9,967 bases of DNA from NCBI GenBank assembly GCA_002841035.1, contig PHDR01000070.1, forward strand, positions 1 through 9,967, given 5' to 3'. Both the position numbers and the translations under genes were made by a program. Of the stretch, positions 1 through 6,261 are shown one piece after another. The stretch comes from Bacteroidetes bacterium HGW-Bacteroidetes-12 (GTDB lineage Bacteria > Bacteroidota > Bacteroidia > Flavobacteriales_E > Vicingaceae). Within the stretch, counting starts at the first letter, position 1, and each line of letters begins with the position of its first letter. A model generated the notes under the pieces. It had not been told where the DNA came from. It ran no database searches and saw nothing but the letters and a program-made list of their open reading frames with translations.

Positions 1-420
1 AGGAACAAATGAAACACAGCCAATAATTGGTGTAACACAAAAATTGCTCACAGGAATAAAAACATCAGATAATTTTCCAATAATAGTAACTTCATCAGGA
101 GAAAGACCAATTTCCTCTTGTGTTTCTCGCAAAGCAGTTATCATTAATGAAGCATCAGTTTTTTCCATTTTACCACCAGGAAAGCCAATTTGTCCGCTAT
201 GATTTCCATTATAAGTAGATCGCTGAATGAGTGTGGTATAAATAGTATGATCTTTTTCATAAAATAAAATTAACACACTACTTAAAGTAGCTTTTGAAAT
301 AATTTCTTTAGTAAAATCTACATTTCGGTAAGGAGCCACTTCTTGATGTGCCTTACTTCCTGGTAATTCCTGGCGTAATCGGGGTTCTAAATAATTTTTT
401 AAATCAGAAAGACTAATCAT
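1..420 (-). CDS. Nudix hydrolase, CoA pyrophosphatase type (3' end outside window)
   Basis: The first 140 residues are visible; the gene continues past the left edge. Residues 64-84 carry the motif that marks the CoA-pyrophosphatase subgroup of Nudix enzymes (LIQRS, then HSGQIGFPGGK). It runs straight into the Nudix box at about 82-106, with R98-E99 and the metal-binding pair E102-E103 in RETQEEIGL. The spacing between GG and RE is one residue longer than the generic Nudix box, as is usual in this subgroup. Known family role: Mg2+/Mn2+-dependent cleavage of CoA or oxidised CoA to phosphopantetheine and 3',5'-ADP, in the cytoplasm. The start ATG overlaps the stop of the upstream WG-repeat gene (ATGA, 417-420), so the two are probably translationally coupled. 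No promoter of its own is apparent. Family assignment is firm; the exact nucleotide substrate is inferred. Confidence 0.9.
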   Translation of the reverse strand, partial: MISLSDLKNYLEPRLRQELPGSKAHQEVAPYRNVDFTKEIISKATLSSVLILFYEKDHTIYTTLIQRSTYNGNHSGQIGFPGGKMEKTDASLMITALRETQEEIGLSPDEVTIIGKLSDVFIPVSNFCVTPIIGCVSFVP

Positions 421-2537
421 GGATTACTAATGGTATCAATGGGTTGGTAAATTAATTCATTTTCATTTTCAAGTTGTATAAATTTTTTATCGGTTGTAAG
501 TTGAATTTTTTTGAATTTGATAGGAACAATTTCTTTATTATCAATAGAAATTAGTCCAACCAAGCCCTCTTTTTCTGCTAATAAAAGTGTGTCGTGAAAC
601 CATTGTAGGTTATCAAAAATTGGGTTAAGCACAAATGAACCTGCTTCATTAATGAGCCCATATTTATAATTTGAGCTAGCTATGGAAAGACCATTTTTGA
701 AAAAAGAAACGCTAGAAAAATTATATGGAATTTTTAATTTTGCATTGTAATCACAAAAACCCCATTTTCCATTTCTTTTTATGGCAATTAATTTTTTTGA
801 AACAACACCAACATCTTCAAAAAGTGCTGGTAAAAACTTTTTTCCTGTAGAATCAATCAACCCTATTTTGTTGTCGATGGTAAATCTAGCATATCCTTCA
901 TTATTAAATAAAGCCCAGTTTAACACACCTTCTGTATATGGTAGTTTTATTGGGATTTTAATTTCTCCTGTTGCATTTACATATCCATAAAGATTATCTT
1001 TTACAACAATGGCTAATCCGTTTTCTAGCTCTGTAATTTGTTGATAATCTATTGGTAAAATAATTTTTCCTTTGGGATTAATCACCCCATATAAATCATT
1101 TTTTCTAACTCGAATAAAATCATTATCCAGATTATCCATCCAATCAAACTCGTGTTTAACTACATAATATAAATTCGTATCAATAATTCCATATAGATTA
1201 CCTTTTTTAACATAAGCCAATCCATTGTTAAAATAACCTACGGATTCATATTCTAACCCAACAACCAATTTTCCAGATCGGTCAATAAATCCATATTTTC
1301 CGTCTAATTCAACGGAAATAAATTGATTCTTTGTTGTGCCTATTTCGTCATAAATTAGAGAAACTATTTCTTCTCCTACTTTGTTTATTATTCCAAATTT
1401 TTCATTTATCCCAACAACAGCTAGCCCATTGATAAAGTTTTCGGCCTCATCATATTTAAATGGAACTATAATTTTGTTCGATTTATCAATGAAACCAATT
1501 TTATTGTTCATTTTAGCCGCGGCAACACCTTCATAAAAAGGATTAATGAATTGATAGGTTGCTGAAATAACTTCTTTAAGATGTTCATCTAAGAATCCCC
1601 ACTTGTTATTTTTCATAAAGGGATAAAAAACCGCTTTAGCTAACTGAAAATCTTTTTCTAATTCGTGCAAAAAAGGATATTGCGGATATTTTTTTAAAAA
1701 CAGTTTTATGCTTTCAGGGTTGTAATCTGAAGTCAAAATACTGTAAATATTTCTCCAAGCTCTTGAACTATGTGTATTGTTTGGATATTTTTGAATAAAC
1801 GAAAAATAGGCGTTTTCGGTTTTTGATTGAGTTGCCATTTCATAAAGTTGTTCTTCGGCAATACTAAAAAAAGCATTAGAAGGTTGTTCGGCTAAGAATT
1901 TTTCAAGATTTTTAATGGTTAAGGGTGTTGTATATTCTTTGTAAATTAATGAATCGAGTAATTTTTCTGCCCATTGAATTTCATGAGCATCAGGATATGT
2001 AGTAATGAAATTTTTTATAGCAACAGATTTTTGTTGGCTACGAGCAACTTGAAAAGCCAGTGAATTTCTGAGTTTTATAGCCTCATGATGTTGGAGGGCG
2101 TTTTTATTTTTAGTAATGAAATGATTGTAGTCCTCAATGGAATGCTGTGAGATAGCTTTTTCAAAACAAAGCGAATCAATATACTTTCGCTGTAGTTGAA
2201 TAGCAAGAGCATCGATATTTAGTTCACAAAGTTTTTCTTGTTTTTTTGGAGATAAAAACACATAATTACTATCGGCTAATTGAATATAAAAAACAGCCGA
2301 GTCCAGCTTATAAAAAGGATTATTGTTGCGAGCATAAATTATGCTCAATCCATATCCAGAAGAAGCCTTATTTTTTTTTAGCGTTTTCTCAAACATTTTT
2401 TTAGCCTTAAAATAATCATGTATTTCTAAGGCTTCAAAACCTTTTTGCGTTTTGGCTTTAAATATGTTTTGAGCAATAGAGCAAGCACTTAATAGCATAA
2501 CGATTAAAAAAAGGATATTTGCTCTGTTTAATAACAT
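417..2537 (-). CDS. WG-repeat lipoprotein with helical N-terminal half
   Basis: This 706-residue protein starts with a lipoprotein signal peptide: hydrophobic residues 8-16 and lipobox LSAC with C19 as the likely lipidated cysteine. It is therefore probably anchored in the periplasm or outer membrane. Residues 20 to about 305 are helical and Lys/Glu-rich, with several short FxxAKxxF and YP-containing units that resemble degenerate tetratricopeptide-type repeats. From residue 310 to about 690 there are eleven WG (KWG-type) repeats, each opening with a variant of NxKWGFID. Ten are 34 residues apart and the seventh is 41. WG repeats are common in Bacteroidota surface or periplasmic proteins and are thought to form beta-rich scaffolds; no enzymatic role is known and I see no catalytic motif. 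The gene is divergent from the mltF-like gene and overlaps the Nudix gene downstream. A box TAAGTTTG (minus strand, 2644-2637) could be its promoter but has no -33 partner. Confidence 0.88.
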   Translation of the reverse strand: MLLNRANILFLIVMLLSACSIAQNIFKAKTQKGFEALEIHDYFKAKKMFEKTLKKNKASSGYGLSIIYARNNNPFYKLDSAVFYIQLADSNYVFLSPKKQEKLCELNIDALAIQLQRKYIDSLCFEKAISQHSIEDYNHFITKNKNALQHHEAIKLRNSLAFQVARSQQKSVAIKNFITTYPDAHEIQWAEKLLDSLIYKEYTTPLTIKNLEKFLAEQPSNAFFSIAEEQLYEMATQSKTENAYFSFIQKYPNNTHSSRAWRNIYSILTSDYNPESIKLFLKKYPQYPFLHELEKDFQLAKAVFYPFMKNNKWGFLDEHLKEVISATYQFINPFYEGVAAAKMNNKIGFIDKSNKIIVPFKYDEAENFINGLAVVGINEKFGIINKVGEEIVSLIYDEIGTTKNQFISVELDGKYGFIDRSGKLVVGLEYESVGYFNNGLAYVKKGNLYGIIDTNLYYVVKHEFDWMDNLDNDFIRVRKNDLYGVINPKGKIILPIDYQQITELENGLAIVVKDNLYGYVNATGEIKIPIKLPYTEGVLNWALFNNEGYARFTIDNKIGLIDSTGKKFLPALFEDVGVVSKKLIAIKRNGKWGFCDYNAKLKIPYNFSSVSFFKNGLSIASSNYKYGLINEAGSFVLNPIFDNLQWFHDTLLLAEKEGLVGLISIDNKEIVPIKFKKIQLTTDKKFIQLENENELIYQPIDTISNP
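468..1610 (-). repeat. Eleven WG protein repeats within the lipoprotein
   Basis: Repeat starts are at residues 310, 344, 378, 412, 446, 480, 514, 555, 589, 623 and 657. Each begins with [ND]xKxGxID or a close variant and has a G-K/E-x-I/V-x-P strand about 10 residues later. All are 34 residues except the seventh (41), which has an insertion around the stretch TEGVLNWALFNNEG. The DNA copies are well diverged, so this is an old protein repeat and not a recent DNA expansion. Confidence 0.85.
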
Positions 2538-2633
2538 TTTTATATCATTTAACGTATTCTGTACTTGTAGATTTTAAAAGTTTAAAACAGTTCTAACTTC
2601 TATTTTATTTATGTTTAAATTAAATTTATATAT

Positions 2634-2679
2634 ACTCAAACTTAACAGATTTTCGGGAGAAAAGATGTTTAGTTTGAGT
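2634..2679 (+). promoter_or_regulatory. Long hairpin in the leader/start region of the mltF-like gene
   Basis: The two 21-nt arms (2634-2654 and 2659-2679) close on a 4-nt loop GGGA (2655-2658). The outer stem ACTCAAACT pairs with AGTTTGAGT (9 bp). After one T/T mismatch, AACA pairs with TGTT; after a GA/GA internal loop, TTTTC pairs with GAAAA. That gives 18 of 21 positions paired. The in-frame ATG at 2665 and the SD-like GGGAG at 2655-2659 lie inside the structure, while the preferred start at 2695 lies just downstream. It could be a leader RNA structure, a DNA palindrome for a regulator, or a small palindromic repeat; the sequence alone does not decide. Confidence 0.6.
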
Positions 2680-2680
2680 T

Positions 2681-2733
2681 ATACCGCAAACGAAATGCCC
2701 TTTATTTTCCGAAAATTCATCTGGTTGCGGTAT
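2681..2733 (+). promoter_or_regulatory. Second stem-loop spanning the likely mltF start codon
   Basis: ATACCGCAA (2681-2689) and TTGCGGTAT (2725-2733) are a perfect 9-bp inverted repeat. Inside the 35-nt loop there is a smaller palindrome, ATTTTCCGAAAAT (2704-2716). The start codon preferred here (2695) sits in the loop. The stem begins one base after the preceding hairpin, so the two form a tandem pair. A role in controlling translation is an inference. Confidence 0.45.
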
Positions 2734-4140
2734 ATCATTTTTTTTGTTTTAGGTTCATTATTCCTATGTTGTTCTGAAAAAGAACATCTTCCAGATCCTA
2801 TCAACAGAGATTTGCCTAAACTAAAAATAGATGGTAAAATTACGGCTTTAATAAATTATAGTGCAACAAGTTATTTTATTTATAAAGGAGAACCCATGGG
2901 TTTTGAATATGAGCTACTCAAAAAGTATGCTCAATCAGAGAATTTAGTGTTGGAAGTTATACCTATAAAAAATATGGATAGTGTTTTTGTTGATTTAAAT
3001 AATGGAAAAGGAGATGTTGTCGCTGCCAATTTAACGGTAACAATCGACAGAAAACAAGAGGTAAATTTTACTCAACCAGTATTAATTACAGAGCAAGTAC
3101 TTATTCAGCGAAAGCCCGATAATTGGGCAAAACTGAGTAAAAAAGCATGGCAAGATTCGATATTAAAATCACCCATAGATTTAGTAAATAAAAAAGTAGT
3201 TGTTCGACAAGGGTCTTCATTTTATTCTCGTTTACATAGTTTATCCAAAGAAATAGGAGGTAAAATAATTATTGAAACAGTAACAGGTGATATTGTCATG
3301 GAACAACTTATTGAACAAGTTGCCAACAAAGAAATTGATTATACCATTGCAGATAAAAACATAGCATTGGTAAATGAGTGGCAATATCCAAACATAGATG
3401 CAAGTGTTTCGATAAGCTTAGACCAACAAATTGCTTTTGCAACTCGAACAAATGCCGATAGTTTAACAATGTCGATTAATTCTTGGTTAATAGAATTTCA
3501 AAAAACAAAGGCTTTTACAATACTTTACCAAAAATATTATGGAAACCAAAAGCAATATGATAAACGCATAAATCATGATCATTATACGCTAACGAGCGGT
3601 CAAATTTCCTCTTACGATGAACTTCTAAAAAAATATGCTCCAGTAACTGGTTGGGATTGGGAATTATTGGCAGCACTTGTTTATCAAGAATCACATTTTA
3701 ATAATGATGCCATTGGTTGGGGAAATTCTTTTGGATTGATGCAGTTTATGCCCGAAACAGGAATGAGATTTGGTGTTGATTCCACTTCTTCTGCTGAGCA
3801 AAATATAAAAGCAGGAGTTAAATACATCAAATTTTTAACTAAAATTTGGGAGGATGAAATTAACGATTCAAGCGAAATTCAAAAATTTGTATTAGCTAGC
3901 TATAATACTGGTCCAGGGCATGTATTAGATGCTTCAAGATTGGCTAAAAAATACAATAAAAACCCCTATCTATGGAAAGATGTTGGTTACTATTTAAAAA
4001 ATAAATCTAAACCTCAATTTTATAGAGATGAAGTTGTTCAACATGGATATTGTAAGGGTTATATTGCTTTTGATTATGTAAATGAAATTATGGAACGCTA
4101 TCAACACTATAAAGCAATAATTTCTACGCATCAAGAATAA
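2695..4140 (+). CDS. mltF: MltF-like membrane-bound lytic murein transglycosylase
   Basis: This enzyme likely cleaves the MurNAc-GlcNAc bond of peptidoglycan, leaving 1,6-anhydro-MurNAc, at the envelope. Numbering is from the farthest upstream in-frame ATG (2611, 509 residues). Residues about 70-312 match a periplasmic solute-binding (SBP_bac_3) domain, for example GDVVAANLTVTIDR and FTQPV. Residues about 335-500 are a GH23/SLT domain with catalytic E360 in YQESHF, GLMQFMPETG at 375-384, and ASYNTGPGH at 429-437. This order and length match MltF (E. coli MltF is about 520 residues). I prefer the ATG at 2695: it gives a basic n-region (RKFIWLR), a hydrophobic stretch and a Cys-Cys lipobox-like site, so a lipoprotein of 481 residues. 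The ATG at 2665, preceded by GGGAG, and the one at 2611 remain possible. It is followed by a structured intergenic element and then tatD. Confidence 0.9.
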   Translation: MPFIFRKFIWLRYIIFFVLGSLFLCCSEKEHLPDPINRDLPKLKIDGKITALINYSATSYFIYKGEPMGFEYELLKKYAQSENLVLEVIPIKNMDSVFVDLNNGKGDVVAANLTVTIDRKQEVNFTQPVLITEQVLIQRKPDNWAKLSKKAWQDSILKSPIDLVNKKVVVRQGSSFYSRLHSLSKEIGGKIIIETVTGDIVMEQLIEQVANKEIDYTIADKNIALVNEWQYPNIDASVSISLDQQIAFATRTNADSLTMSINSWLIEFQKTKAFTILYQKYYGNQKQYDKRINHDHYTLTSGQISSYDELLKKYAPVTGWDWELLAALVYQESHFNNDAIGWGNSFGLMQFMPETGMRFGVDSTSSAEQNIKAGVKYIKFLTKIWEDEINDSSEIQKFVLASYNTGPGHVLDASRLAKKYNKNPYLWKDVGYYLKNKSKPQFYRDEVVQHGYCKGYIAFDYVNEIMERYQHYKAIISTHQE

Positions 4141-4215
4141 TACCGATTACACATTCAATATAGTCCAATTTCAGCTATCGCTTCATTGAACTATTTTCAT
4201 GTTATATCGGCATTA
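4138..4215 (+). repeat. Imperfect palindrome overlapping the mltF stop codon
   Basis: The outer arms TAATACCGAT (4138-4147) and ATCGGCATTA (4206-4215) match at 9 of 10 positions. The inner arms ATAGTCCAAT (4160-4169) and ATTGAACTAT (4185-4194) also match at 9 of 10. The apex holds AGC-TATC-GCT (4173-4182). The left arm starts on the TAA stop of the mltF-like gene. It is not a classical terminator because no U-tract follows. The nested design looks like a dispersed palindromic repeat, but only one copy is in the window. Confidence 0.5.
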
Positions 4216-4218
4216 ACC

Positions 4219-4262
4219 ATTGTAAAATTATATTTTAGTTTGGACTAAAATATAATTACAAT
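4219..4262 (+). terminator. AT-rich hairpin between the mltF-like gene and tatD
   Basis: A 14-bp perfect stem (4226-4239 with 4244-4257) closes on the 4-nt loop TTGG (4240-4243). After a 2-nt AA bulge it extends by another 5 bp (ATTGT with ACAAT). It could terminate mltF transcription, but the stem is almost all A/T and there is no clear T-run after it, so it may equally be the second half of a repeat element together with 4138-4215. Confidence 0.45.
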
Positions 4263-4285
4263 TGGTATAATACTAATTTTGCTTC

Positions 4286-5056
4286 ATGATTTTAACAGAT
4301 ACACACACCCATCTTTATTCCGAACAGTTTGATAATGATATTGATGAAGTAATTGCAAATGCCATAAAAAATGGAGTTACTCGGTTTTTCTTACCCAATA
4401 TTGATGCTTCCTATACTGAAAAAATGCTGCAATTAGCAGAAAAATATCCTCAGCAACTTTTTCCAATGATGGGTTTACATCCTTGTTCTGTTAAGGAAAA
4501 TTATAAAGAAGAAATCGCTCATGTTGAGCAATGGTTAGAAAAATATCCGTTTTGTGCCATTGGTGAAATAGGTATTGATTTATATTGGGATAAAAGTTTT
4601 CTATCGCAGCAACAAGAAGCCTTTCGTTTGCAAATAGCATTAGCAAAAAAATATGATTTACCATTTGTAATCCACTGCAGAGATGCCTTTAATGAAATTT
4701 TTGAGATAATGGACGAACTGAACGATGATAAAATGCGTGGTATTTTTCATTGTTTTACTGGTGATTTAACACAAGCCAATCACATCATTAATTATGGGGG
4801 TTTTAAATTAGGCATAGGAGGAGTTGTAACCTTTAAAAATTCAGGATTAGACAAAGTTGTGGAGCATGTTGATATGCAACATATTGTTTTAGAAACAGAT
4901 GCTCCTTATTTAGCTCCTGTTCCTTTTAGGGGAAAACGCAATGAAAGTGCTTATTTACTGAATATAGCTCAAAAAGTAGCTGAAATTAAAGGGCTAACTA
5001 TTGTTGAAGTAGCTGAAATTACCACACAAAATTCGGTAGAGGTTTTTGGAATGTGA
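4286..5056 (+). CDS. tatD: TatD-family metal-dependent DNase
   Basis: This is a 256-residue cytoplasmic metal-dependent hydrolase of the amidohydrolase superfamily, the usual length for TatD/YcfH/YjjV proteins. The metal ligands of the family are all visible: H7 and H9 in DTHTHLY, E94 in AIGEIGIDLYWD, H130 in FVIHCRDA, H155 in GIFHCFTG, and D205 in LETDAPYLAPVPFRGKRNE, which is also the TatD signature. Known members are 3'-5' exonucleases or DNases implicated in DNA repair and turnover; some act in D-aminoacyl-tRNA or RNA processing, so the in vivo substrate is uncertain. The start at 4286 lies directly before the DTHTH strand, as expected. The gene follows the mltF-like gene on the same strand after 145 nt of mostly palindromic DNA, and converges with the minus-strand sorting-domain remnant and dehydrogenase. 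Confidence 0.95.
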   Translation: MILTDTHTHLYSEQFDNDIDEVIANAIKNGVTRFFLPNIDASYTEKMLQLAEKYPQQLFPMMGLHPCSVKENYKEEIAHVEQWLEKYPFCAIGEIGIDLYWDKSFLSQQQEAFRLQIALAKKYDLPFVIHCRDAFNEIFEIMDELNDDKMRGIFHCFTGDLTQANHIINYGGFKLGIGGVVTFKNSGLDKVVEHVDMQHIVLETDAPYLAPVPFRGKRNESAYLLNIAQKVAEIKGLTIVEVAEITTQNSVEVFGM

Positions 5057-5104
5057 GTATTTGGGAGAAGTGAACACAGATTTTTTAACTTCTAAGCACT
5101 TTCT

Positions 5105-5250
5105 CTACTCCACCACTACTTTTTGTGCCACATTTTCTTTATTGGAACTAAGTTTTACTAAATAAATGCCTTTGGGTTGGTTGGCAAGGCTGATGTTTAG
5201 CGTAGTTGTATTAATTGGCTGCTGCAGGACTTCCATTGTCTTAAACTATA
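5105..5250 (-). pseudogene. Fossil of a type IX secretion C-terminal sorting domain
   Basis: Read on the minus strand, an open frame ending in TAG at 5107-5105 encodes about 43 residues, including LNISLANQPKGIYLVKLSS and then QKVVVE before the stop. This pattern (hydrophobic strand, L-x-N-x-P-x-G-I-Y-L-V-K, then K-V-V-V at the extreme C terminus) is that of the T9SS type A sorting domain (TIGR04183 type). Upstream, shifting frame by 2 nt at 5234-5235 joins YSLRQ to EVLQQP, matching the usual YNLxGQEVLQQ of such domains. The rest of the parent protein is gone: the dehydrogenase gene ends at 5264. It has no start codon context or cargo domain and is best read as a decayed end of a secreted-protein gene. 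Confidence 0.75.
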
Positions 5251-5263
5251 TGTAAAATATGAT

Positions 5264-6220
5264 TCAAGATTTGAATTTTACTTCTATCTTATCTGCCAAA
5301 AAACTCGATAATTTTTCATAGGATTCGGTTGTCCAACCTGCAACATGTGGGCTGAGAATTACGTTTTCTGCTTGTTTTAAATATTCAAAAGTAGAGTTGC
5401 TACTATTTTCTGAAAGTTGAAATGCTTTGCTTTCAAATTCCAACACATCTAAACAAGCACCTAATACTTTTCCTTTTTTTAATGCATTAACTAAATCTGC
5501 TGTTTTCACATGGTTTCCTCGTGCTGTATTAATCAGGTAAAATGGTTTTTTACAGGAAGAAATAAATTTGGCATTTACATAATGTTGTGTTTCTTCAGTA
5601 AGAGGCAAATGAATACTAATAATGTCTGATTTTTCTTTCAATTCTTCTAAAGAAACTTCATTCACCCAACTTCTGCCTTCCAACTTCTGACTGCTGACTT
5701 TATATTTATCGTAAGCAATCACATCACAATCAAACCCCGAAAGTTTTTTTGCCAATGCACTTCCCATGTGTCCGTATCCAATTATTCCAACTGTTTTTCC
5801 TGCTATTTCTAATCCTCTATTGGCTTCTCTGTTCCAAATTCCTTGTCGCACTTGAGCATCGCCTTGTTTGAGTTTGTTAAACAACATCAACAACATTCCA
5901 ATTGCGTGTTCGCCAACAGCATCTTTGTTGCCTTCGGGCGAATTGAAAATAGAAATGTTCTTTTTTTCGGCATAAGCAACAACAATATTTTCTAATCCAG
6001 CACCTGAACGAGCAATGAATTTTAGTTTTAAAGCTTTATCTATAAATTGTTTATCAATGGTAAATCTGCTACGAATTACAATGCCAAAATAGTTGTTAAT
6101 GGTCTTTTCTATTTCTTCTTTTGAAGAAGTGTAATCATGTTCGCACACAAATCCCATTTGTATTAACCGCTCTTCTAAGATGGGATGAACAGTATCTAAA
6201 AATAGAATTTTTCGTTTCAT
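5264..6220 (-). CDS. D-2-hydroxyacid dehydrogenase, phosphoglycerate-dehydrogenase-like
   Basis: This 318-residue NAD-dependent oxidoreductase has the two-domain D-isomer 2-hydroxyacid dehydrogenase layout. The Rossmann fingerprint is GYGHMG at 148-153, with acidic D171 at the end of the second strand. The catalytic set is R234 in INTARG, E263 in LDVLEFE and H292 in SPHVAGWT. The SGAGLENI stretch at 72-79 is the usual substrate-loop motif. There is no C-terminal ACT domain, so if it is a 3-phosphoglycerate dehydrogenase (first step of serine synthesis) it is the short form without allosteric serine control. Glyoxylate/hydroxypyruvate or other 2-ketoacids are alternative substrates. It lies 41 nt downstream of mgtE on the same strand, with no obvious promoter, so it is probably co-transcribed. 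Oddity: residues 175-185 (VSSQKLEGRSW) are encoded by five 7-bp tandem repeats. Confidence 0.92.
   Translation of the reverse strand: MKRKILFLDTVHPILEERLIQMGFVCEHDYTSSKEEIEKTINNYFGIVIRSRFTIDKQFIDKALKLKFIARSGAGLENIVVAYAEKKNISIFNSPEGNKDAVGEHAIGMLLMLFNKLKQGDAQVRQGIWNREANRGLEIAGKTVGIIGYGHMGSALAKKLSGFDCDVIAYDKYKVSSQKLEGRSWVNEVSLEELKEKSDIISIHLPLTEETQHYVNAKFISSCKKPFYLINTARGNHVKTADLVNALKKGKVLGACLDVLEFESKAFQLSENSSNSTFEYLKQAENVILSPHVAGWTTESYEKLSSFLADKIEVKFKS
5665..5699 (-). repeat. Five degenerate 7-bp tandem repeats inside the dehydrogenase gene
   Basis: On the minus strand the units are AGTCAGC, AGTCAGA, AGTTGGA, AGGCAGA and AGTTGGG, with consensus close to AGTYRGA. Because the period is 7, each successive unit is read in a different frame. 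They encode residues 175-185, in the loop after the second Rossmann strand. This loop looks some residues longer than I would expect for the family. Confidence 0.7.
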
Positions 6221-6261
6221 TTTATATATTGAATATCAATAAATTAAAATTTAAAATAAAA

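Noticed and set aside
2637..2644. TAAGTTTG on the minus strand as promoter of the WG lipoprotein
   Set aside because: No -33 TTG partner is present and the box lies inside a hairpin arm, about 100 nt from the start codon. It is mentioned under the gene but not supported enough for its own feature.
4274..4281. TAATTTTG just before tatD, an exact TAnnTTTG match
   Set aside because: It ends 4 nt before the ATG and has no TTG at the right distance. It would require a leaderless mRNA, and in such AT-rich sequence a chance match is likely.
5066..5093. AGAAGT/ACTTCT inverted repeat downstream of tatD with a T-run in the loop, as terminator
   Set aside because: The stem is only 6 bp with a mismatch above it, and the T-run is inside the loop instead of after the stem.
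6221..6261. AT-only spacer between the dehydrogenase and mgtE as a promoter or terminator
   Set aside because: No TAnnTTTG box and no GC-containing stem are present; it looks like a plain operon spacer.
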